Positions 33,335 to 41,816 of a DNA stretch of 42,992 bases are shown piece after piece. Origin of the DNA: Reyranella sp. GTDB lineage: Bacteria; Pseudomonadota; Alphaproteobacteria; Reyranellales; Reyranellaceae. The notes beneath the pieces were generated by a model, which did not search any database, was not told where the DNA came from, and saw only the letters and a program-made list of their open reading frames with translations. Where the stretch lies: assembly GCA_022844015.1 (NCBI GenBank), contig JALHMO010000042.1, forward strand, positions 1-42,992, read 5' to 3'. The stretch's first letter is position 1; every line of letters starts with the position of its first letter. Position numbers and translations under genes: made by a program.

Positions 33335-35425
33335 TTGTCGATTTTCTCCAGATCCATCCCCTTCAGCGTCGGCATCCTGGTGATGACCGCGCTGGTCGTG
33401 GTGCCGCTGTCCTCGGCGCTGCTGTGGCTCGGCTGGCGCTCGGTCGACCTGCTCGAGCAGCGCAGCGTCGAGCACCGCATGTCGACCCTGGAAGCCGCCG
33501 TCTCCAACTTCCTGTCCGGCGGCCTGCGCTCCATCGTCTCGGTCGGCGCAACGCTCGCCGCCCAGCCGAGCTTCGCCGCGTCGGCCGGCGCGGCGGCCGA
33601 CAACGACCGCCGCCGCCAGCTGGTCGAGCTGCTCGACCGCCATCCCGCCGTCGAGGCCGCCTTCGTCGGCTACGACGACGGCCGCTTCCTCTATGCCGGC
33701 CGGCTGTCGCTGCTGTCGGTCGCCCAGCGCCAGCAGTACGACGCCCCCGACGGCGAGGCGGTCATCGTCCGCAGCGTCGAGGGCGGGCCGGGCACGCGGC
33801 CGGAGACCTGGTGGTTCGTCCTGCCCGGCGGCGGCACCACGCCGCCGCGCGTGCATCCGACCAGCTTCGATCCGCGGCAGCGCCCCTGGTACATCGACGC
33901 GGCGAGCCGCGGGGCGCCGACGCTGACCGAGCCCTATCGCTTCGCCTGGGTCGACGACGTCGGCATCTCGGCGGGCATCCCGCTCCGGGGCGGGGTGCTG
34001 GGCTTCGACTTCTCACTCGACACGCTCGACGAGCTGATCACCCAGTACAAGATCACGCCCAACGCCATCGTCATGGCCTCGCCCGGCAGTCCCGAGGCGG
34101 TGATCGGGTCGGAGCCGTGCAAGCCCGCCGACCCCGGCTGCTTCGGCCAGGATGCGCTGGCCCGCCAGGCGCTGCGCCAGCTCATGGTCGAGGCGTCCGG
34201 CGCGGGCGATCATGCCGCGCGCGACGTCACGCTGGATGGCCGCGACTACCGGCTGCTGGTGCGCCCGATGCCGGCGCTGCTCGGCCGCACCTTCATGATC
34301 GGCGTCGCGGTGCCGGACGAGGAGCTTTTTGCCGCCTCCAAGGCGCTGGTTCAGCGCGCGGCGATGATCGCGGGCGGCACGCTTGCGCTCGCCGCCCTCG
34401 CGGTGCTCGGCGTGTCGCTGCTGATGTCGCGCGCGGTGAGACGCATCGCCCAGCGCACCGAGCGTATCCGCAATCTCGACTTCTCCGACCCCGAGCCGGT
34501 GGTGAGCAGCATCACCGAGCTGCGCCAGCTCTCCGATTCGGTCGAGAACATGCGCCGTGGCCTGCAGATCTTCGGCCGCTACGTCTCCAAGGACCTGGTG
34601 GCGCAGATCCTGCGCTCGCCCGAGGACGCCGGCGTCGGCGGCGAGCAGCGCGAGCTCACGGTGATGTTCACCGACGTCGAGGGCTTCTCCTTCATCAGCG
34701 AGAGCATCGACCCCAAGCTGCTGACCAGCCGCCTGTCGCGCTACTTCGATGTGCTGGGCACGGCGATCGCCAATCACCGCGGCATGATCGACAAGTACAT
34801 CGGCGACGGCATCATGGCATTCTGGAACGCGCCGGCGCCCGATCCCGACCATGTCGTCAACGCCGTGCGCGCCGCGCTCGAGGCGGCCGAGGCCAGCCGC
34901 AAGCTCGAATCGAAGTGGCGCGACCGCGGCCGGCCGGGCTTCCGTACCCGCTTCGGCCTGCACACCGGCCCGGCGGTGGTCGGCAATGTCGGCGCGAAGG
35001 AGCGCATCAACTACACGCTGGTCGGCGCCGTCGCCAACCAGGCCTCCCGGCTCGAGGGCCTGAACAAGATCTACGGCACCGAGGTGCTGGCGAGCGGCGA
35101 GGTCCACGACAAGGCCAAGGGCCGCTTCGTGTGGCGCCACGTCGATCGCGTTGTGGCGGTCGGCACGTCGGGCGTGCTCGAGGTCTGGCAGCCGCTCGGC
35201 CCGGCGCCCGACGAGGGCCACGACGCCTTCCTCGAGGCCTGGGAGAAGGGCAAGGACTCCTATCGCGGCCGCCGCTTCGCCTATGCCGTCCGCCACTTCG
35301 AGCGTGCGCTCGCGCTCAAGCCGGGCGACGGGCCCTGCCAGGTGTTCGTCGAGCGCTGCCGCAGCTTCGCCGAGAACGGCGCGCCGGCGGACTGGGACGG
35401 GGTCTGGCATCCCGACCGGAAGTAG
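33335..35425 (+). CDS. Membrane class III adenylate/guanylate cyclase with dCache sensor
   Basis: 696 residues from TTG 33335; an ATG at 33383 would cut TM1, so TTG is preferred although its ribosome site is weak. TM1 (VGILVMTALVVVPLSSALLW) and TM2 (about 343-365) bracket a periplasmic dCache-type sensor (about 40-335; DPRQRPWYIDAA is typical). A HAMP-like linker leads to the cyclase domain (about 425-600) with metal-binding D447 (MFTDVEGFS) and D491 (YIGDGIMAFW), and INYTLVGAVANQASRLEG. A short TPR-like tail follows (FAYAVRHFERALALKPGDG). It should make cAMP (or cGMP) in response to a periplasmic ligand. Purine specificity is not certain by eye. Confidence 0.9.
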   Translation: MSIFSRSIPFSVGILVMTALVVVPLSSALLWLGWRSVDLLEQRSVEHRMSTLEAAVSNFLSGGLRSIVSVGATLAAQPSFAASAGAAADNDRRRQLVELLDRHPAVEAAFVGYDDGRFLYAGRLSLLSVAQRQQYDAPDGEAVIVRSVEGGPGTRPETWWFVLPGGGTTPPRVHPTSFDPRQRPWYIDAASRGAPTLTEPYRFAWVDDVGISAGIPLRGGVLGFDFSLDTLDELITQYKITPNAIVMASPGSPEAVIGSEPCKPADPGCFGQDALARQALRQLMVEASGAGDHAARDVTLDGRDYRLLVRPMPALLGRTFMIGVAVPDEELFAASKALVQRAAMIAGGTLALAALAVLGVSLLMSRAVRRIAQRTERIRNLDFSDPEPVVSSITELRQLSDSVENMRRGLQIFGRYVSKDLVAQILRSPEDAGVGGEQRELTVMFTDVEGFSFISESIDPKLLTSRLSRYFDVLGTAIANHRGMIDKYIGDGIMAFWNAPAPDPDHVVNAVRAALEAAEASRKLESKWRDRGRPGFRTRFGLHTGPAVVGNVGAKERINYTLVGAVANQASRLEGLNKIYGTEVLASGEVHDKAKGRFVWRHVDRVVAVGTSGVLEVWQPLGPAPDEGHDAFLEAWEKGKDSYRGRRFAYAVRHFERALALKPGDGPCQVFVERCRSFAENGAPADWDGVWHPDRK

Positions 35426-35516
35426 AGGGCCTCCGCGCCCATGCCGTCGACTGCCGGGTCTCCCCAGCTTCGCTGCTGCGGCGTGGACACAACTCCTGTT
35501 TCTCCCGCCGACGCGG

Positions 35517-35797
35517 CTGTCGAATTCACACATCATGTTGTCCTCCCTGCGCGAAGCGCGGGGAGGTGCCCCCGCAGGGGGCGGAGGGGTCAAGGGAAAC
35601 ACACGTACTGCTAGAGTACTTGTCTTGGCGATACCACTAGTCGGCGATGACATCCCAACGTGATGCGCTTCGCCCGGCAAACTGAACCGCAAGAAGATTG
35701 ACGGACGCTGCGACTGAGGCTCCTGACCCCTCCGCCACCTGCAGGGGCACCTCCCCGCGCTTCGCGCAGGGAGGACAAGATGATGAGTGAATTCGAC
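35517..35797. repeat. Long inverted repeat, about 80-bp arms
   Basis: Inner arms 35538-35592 and 35724-35778 (55 bp, few mismatches) begin and end in TTGTCCTCCCTGCGCG / CGCGCAGGGAGGACAA. The match continues outward through CTGTCGAATTCAC...CAT and ATGA...GTGAATTCGACAG to 35517 and 35797. The 131-bp centre has no gene. Similar words occur at 41469-41761. It resembles a MITE or a pair of dispersed repeats, between the cyclase and a small lipoprotein gene. Confidence 0.65.
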
Positions 35798-35905
35798 AGC
35801 GCTTACGCGGGCGGAGAGGACCCAATGAACGACCTCCCCACCCACCCGCCGGCTCGGAACCGCCCCTCGGGGGCGCCGTTGTCGGTCGAGACGCAAGGAG
35901 GCTTC

Positions 35906-36115
35906 ATGACGCGATTGTTGATCTGCTTGGCCCTGGTTGCCGGCATCGCAGCGTGCTCCGTCGAGTCGCGGACGGTTCAGGCGCCGGTTCCGGCGACGGC
36001 GACGAAGTCGACCACCTACACATCGCCCTCGGGCTCGACGACGACCGTGACGACGCCCGCCACCGTCTATCCGGCACCGGCCCAGGCCTCGACGACCACG
36101 GTTACCGTGCGCTGA
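35906..36115 (+). CDS. Small Ser/Thr-rich lipoprotein
   Basis: 69 residues from ATG 35906, preceded by a perfect AAGGAGG 5 bp upstream. The leader MTRLLICLALVAGIAAC ends in the lipobox IAAC (Cys17). The mature peptide is low-complexity Ser/Thr/Pro/Ala (TTTVTTPATVYPAPAQ) without cysteines, as in many short envelope lipoproteins of unknown role. The frame is open further upstream only through the inverted repeat. Confidence 0.65.
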   Translation: MTRLLICLALVAGIAACSVESRTVQAPVPATATKSTTYTSPSGSTTTVTTPATVYPAPAQASTTTVTVR

Positions 36116-36181
36116 CCTCGGCCCGCTCGCGAACGGGAGCGGTCACCCCAGAGGCGCTAACTTTGGCTCGTCCAACAAAGT

Positions 36182-36344
36182 CCTCATCCTGAGGAGGTCG
36201 CGTAGCGGCCGTCTCGAAGGATGGGCGACGCACGAGATCGCTGGAAATGCGGTGTCGCAGCACTCGATTTGTCGCCGACCAAAGGGCGAAGGTTACTTCG
36301 CCCGAATCGAGACGCGGCCCTCTGGGCCGCTCCTCAGGGTGGGT
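36182..36344. repeat. Composite intergenic palindrome, second copy
   Basis: The left half (36182-36223; CCTCATCCTGAGGAG...TCTCGAAGGATG) and right half (about 36309-36344; CGAGACGCGG...CTCCTCAGGGTG) are imperfect inverted copies. It is the same family as 1243-1353. The surrounding 36116-36402 holds no gene. Confidence 0.6.
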
Positions 36345-36402
36345 CCCATTGCAAGTTCGCGCCTATGAGCGGTCACCTCGGCCCACCGACCTGAGGGCAA
36401 AA

Positions 36403-36461
36403 GGTCTCTCGCGCCGCTCGGGATGACAGTCTAGGTGTCATGCCGAGAGTAGCGAGGGACC
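36403..36461. repeat. 25-bp-arm stem-loop upstream of the helicase gene
   Basis: Arms 36403-36427 (GGTCTCTCGC...GGGATGAC) and 36437-36461 (GTCATGCCGA...GAGGGACC) pair with a few mismatches around a 9-nt loop. It is related to the 17549-17701 family. It sits 122 bp before the ATG of the large helicase-nuclease gene. Confidence 0.6.
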
Positions 36462-36583
36462 ATTGCCATTGGCTCCGTGCGCCGCCGAGCGCATTGCGCC
36501 TGCGGCTCGTTTGGTTGCAGGTCCCGGCCGGGATACGATCGCTGGCCCTCGCTCGCGACGGCAAGGGCGGTAGCGGGGCGGGC

Positions 36584-39500
36584 ATGGCTGAAACGAAGCT
36601 CTCTGCGGAGGGCGATACTGCAGGTTCTGAACCCGCTGGCGCATCACGCAGCGCCGTGGATCCGGCGCTGGCGCGCCACATCGAGACCTTGCGCCGCAAT
36701 CTGCTCGACATCGGCACGCGCAACCGGCTGGTCAGTGCGCCGCTGCGCTCGACCCGGGCCAATGCGCTGGAGGTGATCGACGAGAAGGCCGATCGGGTGT
36801 TCGGCGCGCTGTGGCGCGACGGCGCGGTCTTCACCTTCGCCGCCAACGAGACGGCGCAACCGGCTGCCGCGGCGGACGGGCAGCGGCACGGCGAGGACGG
36901 CGCCTCCCCGGCGCCCGTCTACATCCCGGTCGACGAGCCGGGCGACGCCGGCATCGCGGCGCGCCACACCGACAATCGCCTGCAGACTCGCCTGCCGGCC
37001 GAGCCGCTGCAGAAGCGGCTGCTTGCCCTGCAGCGCGACAGCATCCTGTTCGAGGAGGAGCAGGGCGCCAACATCCTGTTCCTCGCCATCGGCTTCCTGG
37101 GATGGTTCGAGGCCGAAAGCTCCGACGTCGAGCGGCATGCTCCGCTGCTTCTGATTCCGGTGGTGTTGGAGCGGGATCGCGTCCGAAGCCGCTTCCGGCT
37201 GCGCCGGCGCGACGACGACCTCGAGCCCAATCTCTCCCTGCAGGCCAAGCTGAAGCAGGATTTCGGCCTGGACCTGCCGGGGCTGCCGGAGGGCGAGGAC
37301 TGGCCACCGTCGGACTATTTCGCGCTGGTCGAGCAGGCGATCGCCACCCGGGCCCGCTGGCGCGTCGAGCCCGACGCCATGCTGCTGGGCTTCTTCTCGT
37401 TCTCCAAGTTCCTGATCTACCGCGACCTCGATCCGGCGGTGTGGCCGGCGGCGGCCGGCCTCGATCGCAACGCCATGGTGAACGGGCTGCTGTCGCAAGG
37501 CTTCGACGAGCCGCCCCTGCCGATCGGCGAGGACCAGAACCTCGATGCGCTCCTCGCGCCGGCCGATCTCGGCCATGTGCTCGACGCCGACTCCTCGCAG
37601 GCCGCCGTGGTCAAGATGGCGGCCGACGGCCGCAGCATGGTGGTCCAGGGCCCGCCCGGCACCGGCAAGTCGCAGACCATCGCCAACCTGATCGCCGCCG
37701 CGGCACGGCAGGGCAAGTCCATCCTGTTCGTCGCCGAGAAGATGGCCGCCCTGCAGGTCGTCCACGATCGTCTCCGCGCTTGCGGCCTCGATGCGCTGTG
37801 CCTCGAGCTGCACTCGAGCAAGGCGAACAAGAAAGCCGTCCTGGAGGAGCTCGGCCGGACCTTGGAGCTGGGCCGGGTGACCGACGGCGCCGCCGACATC
37901 GCCGCCGATCTCACGCACGCGCGCGATCGGCTGAACGCGCTGTCGGCGCTGCTGCACACGCCGCTCGACGGGTTGTCGGAGTCGCCGTTCCGGACGATCG
38001 CGGCGCTCGTGCAGGCGCGCGAGAGCGGCCTGCCACCGCCCGACTTTGCCCTGGATGTCGCAAGGATCAAGGGAGCCGGTCAGGCTGCCGACGCCGCGTC
38101 GGCCCTGCACGTGCTGGTGTCGCGCGTGGCCAGCGCAGGCCCATCGGCGCGTCATCCCTGGCGCGGCGCCACCCGCCGCCTGACCCCGGTCGAGCGCGAC
38201 CGGCTTGCCGGCCAGCTGCACGAGCTGCGGACGAGGGCTGCCGGGTTGCGGGCCGCGATGGTGCACGGCGCCGCCCTGCTCGGGGGATTGAATGGCGATA
38301 TCGCCGCCCGCGAGGCGGACCTGCTGCGCTGGCTCGATCATCTCGGGCGGATGCCCGGCGAGATGCGCGCGCTGGTCGAGCAGGAGGCGCTGCGCCTCGA
38401 TCCGGCGAAGGCGCGGACGCTGCTGGATGCAGCCGACGCCGTCGCGCGAGCGCTGACGGAAGCATCGACCCATACATCGGAGGTCGGGCTGTCGCAGGAC
38501 TGGTCCGCCGTCCGGGCGGCGATCGCCAGCCGCGGCAGGAGCTTCTTTCGCTTCCTGAGCGGCGAGTTCCGGCGCTCCGTCGCGCTGCTCGACTCGGTCT
38601 CGCTCACCGGCGCGACCAGGGTTCACGACGAGCGCCTGCGGCGGCTCGACGGGATCATGGCCTTGCAGCGCGCAACCCGGCAGCTGGCGGCGCACGAGGA
38701 GCATGGCCGGGCTGCCTTCGGTCGGCGCTGGCAGGGACAGCAGACCAGCACTGCCGACCTGCGGCTCGCCGTCGACTGGTATGCCGCGGGGCAGGGCCTG
38801 CCGGGCGCGACCGCTCAGCTCGACGGGACCATTCGCGCCGTCGCGGAGAGCGGCGCCGTGGCCGCGGCCGCCGCCGACGCAAGAGCCCGGCTGGAGTCGT
38901 TCGAGGAGATCTGGGGGGCCGTGACCTCGACGCTGGGCCTCGACAGGGCGGCGGCCCTCGACGACGCCGACTGTCCATCCGGCGCGACCGACGCGCGGCC
39001 CGGCGTCGACGCCATCGACCGGCGTGCCGCGCTCTGGATCGACGCGCTCGACCGGATCGAGGAATGGTTCGGCCTCGTCGAAGCCGAAGGCGCGGGCCGC
39101 GCGGCCGGTCTCGACCCCATCGTCGACCGGCTCGCAACGGGCGCACTCGATCCGGCGCGTGCCGCCGCCACCTGGCGCTACGCCCGCGCCGAGGCGATGT
39201 GGGACCACATGATCGCGCGCGCGCCCGACCTGGCGTCGCTGCGGGGCGACGAGCGCAGCCGCCTCGTGGCGCAATTCCGCGATCTCGAGCGCAAGCTGTT
39301 CGTCGCCACGGCCGCAGAGGTGGCCGCGCGGCACGCCGAGGGCATGCCGTCCGGCGCGCAAGGCGAGATGGGCTTCGTCCGCGGCCAGATCGCGCGCCGG
39401 CGTGGCCACGCCTCGATCCGCCGGCTCATGGAAAGCGCCGGCCGCGCCGTGCAGAGGATCAAGCCGGTGTTCCTCATGAGCCCGATCTCGGTCGCGCAAT

Positions 39501-41407
39501 TCCTGCCGCCGGGCAGCGTCGCCTTCGACCTCGTGCTGATGGACGAGGCGAGCCAGATGCGGCCCGAGGATGCGATCGGCGCGATCGCGCGCGGCGGGAG
39601 CGTCGTGGTGGTCGGCGACAGCAAGCAGCTTCCGCCCACCAGCTTCTTCGATCGCACGCTGGGCGACGCCGCCGACGCGCCCGACGACGAGGACGCGGCG
39701 GAAGGCGCGGCGACGGTGGCGGCGGGCGCCATGGAGAGCATCCTGACGCTCTGCCAGGCGCGCGGCCTGCCGGCGCGCACGCTGCAATGGCACTACCGGT
39801 CGCGCCATCCGTCGCTGATCGAGGTCTCGAACCAGGCGTTCTACGAGAGCAAGCTCAAGTTTCCGCCCAGTCCCGAGCGCGCCGGTCGCGATGGACTGGT
39901 GTTCCGCCGGATCGCCGGCGTCTACGACCGCGGCAGGACGCGCACCAACGCCATCGAGGCGCGCGCCGTCGCCGATGCGGTGATCGCCCACGCCCGCGAG
40001 ACGCCCGATCTTTCGCTCGGCGTCGCCACGCTGTCGGTGGCGCAGCGCGACGCCATCCTGGCCGAGCTCGAGCTCCTGCGCGCCGACCATCCCGATCGCG
40101 AGAGCTTCTTCGACCGCGGCCGGGCCGATCCGTTCTTCGTCAAGAACCTGGAGAACGTGCAGGGCGACGAGCGCGACGTGATCTTCGTCTCGATCTGCTA
40201 CGCGCGCGATCCTGCGGGCTACATGGCGCAGGGATTCGGGCCGGTATCCGCGAACGGCGGCGAGCGCCGCCTGAACGTGCTGTTCACGCGGGCGCGGCGG
40301 CGCTGCGAGATCTTCGCCTCGATCGGTCATGGCGACATCGAGCTGCGCGGCGCCGGCGTGCCGGTCGGCCGGCGCGTGCTGCACGCCTACCTGAAGTTCG
40401 CCGAGACCGGGCAGACCGACGTGCCGGCGCCGACGGGGCGCGACGCCGACAGCGACTTCGAGATTGCCGTCGGCAACCGCATCCGCGCGGCCGGCTACGA
40501 GGTCGACTACCAGGTCGGCTCGGCGGGCTTTCGCATCGACATCGGGGTGCGCGATCCGGCCAGCGCCAACGCCTACCTGCTGGGCGTCGAGTGCGACGGC
40601 GCCACCTATCACAGCGCCCTGTGGGCGCGCGAGCGCGACCGGCTGCGCCAGCAGGTCCTCGAATCGAAAGGCTGGCGGCTGCATCGCATCTGGAGCACCG
40701 ACTGGTTCAACCGGCCGGACGACGCGTTCGCCAAGGTGCTCGCCGCGATCGAGGCCGCCAAGGCGGCCCATGAATCGGACCTGGAGGCAGAGCGCGAGGC
40801 ACGCCAGGCGCGTGAGACGGCGGTCCGCATCGAGCGCAAGCCCGTGCCGGCGGCCGAAGCCGCTTCGGTGCCGTATGTCGAAGCGGACGTCGCGAGGATC
40901 GCGGCCTACGACGAGGCGCACCTGGTGCCGGTGGGCGCATTGGCGCGCTACGTGACCGAGGTCGTGACGGTCGAGCAGCCGGTGCATGGCGACGAGGTGG
41001 CGCGGCGGGTCGCCCGGGCCTGGGGCGCCCAGCGGGTCGGCTCGCGCATCCGGGCCAGCGTCGACAAGGCGCTCGCCGCGGCGAAGGCCGACGGCAGGCT
41101 CGTGGGCGGGCCGTTCTGGGCCACGCCGGACGGGATCGTCCGCGTGCGCGACCGTGGCGCCGTCCAATCGACAACCCTGCGCCAGCCGGCCAACCTGCCG
41201 CCGGCGGAGATCGACCTCGCGATCCTGGGGGCGGTCGAGCGCAGCATCGCCATCAGCCCCGACGAGGCCGCCCGCGCGGTCGCCGAGGCCATGGGCTTCG
41301 GCGCCCTGAGCGCGCAACTCCGGACGATCATGCTCGAGCGCGTTCGTCACCTGGTGTCGACGTCCGCGCTCGGCGAGAAGGACGGTTTGCTGCGCGGGAA
41401 AGAGTGA
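36584..41407 (+). CDS. Hhe-like antiphage protein: DUF4011-helicase-Vsr/REase-DUF3320
   Basis: 1607 residues from ATG 36584. The N-terminus is DUF4011-like (LRRNLLDIGTRNRLVSAP). The SF1 helicase core has Walker A GPPGTGKS (356-363, K362), Walker B D987-E988 in LMDEASQM, DSKQLPPTSFF, an ENVQGDERDVIFVS motif and LNVLFTRARRR. Residues about 1285-1376 form a Vsr/REase_MTES_1575-like nuclease (FRIDIGV, ECDGATYH, GWRLHRIWSTDWF). The end (about 1430-1607) is DUF3320-like. This architecture corresponds to the single-protein DUF4011-helicase-Vsr (Hhe) defence system. It stands alone between repeat clusters, with no partner gene. Presumably it processes or cuts invading DNA in the cytoplasm; the trigger is unknown. 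No obvious catalytic loss is seen. Confidence 0.85.
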   Translation: MAETKLSAEGDTAGSEPAGASRSAVDPALARHIETLRRNLLDIGTRNRLVSAPLRSTRANALEVIDEKADRVFGALWRDGAVFTFAANETAQPAAAADGQRHGEDGASPAPVYIPVDEPGDAGIAARHTDNRLQTRLPAEPLQKRLLALQRDSILFEEEQGANILFLAIGFLGWFEAESSDVERHAPLLLIPVVLERDRVRSRFRLRRRDDDLEPNLSLQAKLKQDFGLDLPGLPEGEDWPPSDYFALVEQAIATRARWRVEPDAMLLGFFSFSKFLIYRDLDPAVWPAAAGLDRNAMVNGLLSQGFDEPPLPIGEDQNLDALLAPADLGHVLDADSSQAAVVKMAADGRSMVVQGPPGTGKSQTIANLIAAAARQGKSILFVAEKMAALQVVHDRLRACGLDALCLELHSSKANKKAVLEELGRTLELGRVTDGAADIAADLTHARDRLNALSALLHTPLDGLSESPFRTIAALVQARESGLPPPDFALDVARIKGAGQAADAASALHVLVSRVASAGPSARHPWRGATRRLTPVERDRLAGQLHELRTRAAGLRAAMVHGAALLGGLNGDIAAREADLLRWLDHLGRMPGEMRALVEQEALRLDPAKARTLLDAADAVARALTEASTHTSEVGLSQDWSAVRAAIASRGRSFFRFLSGEFRRSVALLDSVSLTGATRVHDERLRRLDGIMALQRATRQLAAHEEHGRAAFGRRWQGQQTSTADLRLAVDWYAAGQGLPGATAQLDGTIRAVAESGAVAAAAADARARLESFEEIWGAVTSTLGLDRAAALDDADCPSGATDARPGVDAIDRRAALWIDALDRIEEWFGLVEAEGAGRAAGLDPIVDRLATGALDPARAAATWRYARAEAMWDHMIARAPDLASLRGDERSRLVAQFRDLERKLFVATAAEVAARHAEGMPSGAQGEMGFVRGQIARRRGHASIRRLMESAGRAVQRIKPVFLMSPISVAQFLPPGSVAFDLVLMDEASQMRPEDAIGAIARGGSVVVVGDSKQLPPTSFFDRTLGDAADAPDDEDAAEGAATVAAGAMESILTLCQARGLPARTLQWHYRSRHPSLIEVSNQAFYESKLKFPPSPERAGRDGLVFRRIAGVYDRGRTRTNAIEARAVADAVIAHARETPDLSLGVATLSVAQRDAILAELELLRADHPDRESFFDRGRADPFFVKNLENVQGDERDVIFVSICYARDPAGYMAQGFGPVSANGGERRLNVLFTRARRRCEIFASIGHGDIELRGAGVPVGRRVLHAYLKFAETGQTDVPAPTGRDADSDFEIAVGNRIRAAGYEVDYQVGSAGFRIDIGVRDPASANAYLLGVECDGATYHSALWARERDRLRQQVLESKGWRLHRIWSTDWFNRPDDAFAKVLAAIEAAKAAHESDLEAEREARQARETAVRIERKPVPAAEAASVPYVEADVARIAAYDEAHLVPVGALARYVTEVVTVEQPVHGDEVARRVARAWGAQRVGSRIRASVDKALAAAKADGRLVGGPFWATPDGIVRVRDRGAVQSTTLRQPANLPPAEIDLAILGAVERSIAISPDEAARAVAEAMGFGALSAQLRTIMLERVRHLVSTSALGEKDGLLRGKE

Positions 41408-41468
41408 ACGCCGCCGCGCGGCCAAAGCCAGCCCCTGGGGGAAGGGGACATCTCCTCATGGGCGCCGA

Positions 41469-41761
41469 CCTTTTCGGGCTTTCCTCCCCAGCGAGGCTGG
41501 GGAGGTGTCCCCGTGATCGGGGGCGGAGGGATCGAGAGCAACGCACGCCTTGCCAGAACGCTCATCATGGTGACGACACGGATCGGCGACTCATGCCGAG
41601 ACCCTTGGCTCATGACCCCTCCGCCCCCTCCGGGGGGCACCTCCCCGCGCTTCGCGCAGGGAGGACGATATGATGCGTCAACTCGGCAGCGTGGGACGGG
41701 GGAGGGGTTCCAGATATGTCCACTCCGTAGCAGCCTTGCTGGGGAGGAAAGCCCGGAAAGG
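41469..41761. repeat. Nested inverted repeats after the helicase gene
   Basis: Outer arms 41469-41499 and 41731-41761 (31 bp, two mismatches; TTTCCTCCCCAGC core). An inner pair (41482-41534 with 41613-41666; GGGGAGG...CCTCCGCCCCC...CTCCCC) competes for the same left sequence. Parts match the 35517-35797 element. No gene is present between 41408 and 41816. Confidence 0.6.
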
Positions 41762-41816
41762 CCAACGCGTATGGGCGTCTCCCCTCATGTCTGCCGCCGG
41801 GGCGGCACCGGGCTGC

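Noticed and set aside
36644..41425. Minus-strand frame of about 1590 codons opposite the helicase gene
   Set aside because: Arg/Gln/His/Gly-rich composition without domains, while the plus strand encodes clear motifs. It is a GC-driven shadow.
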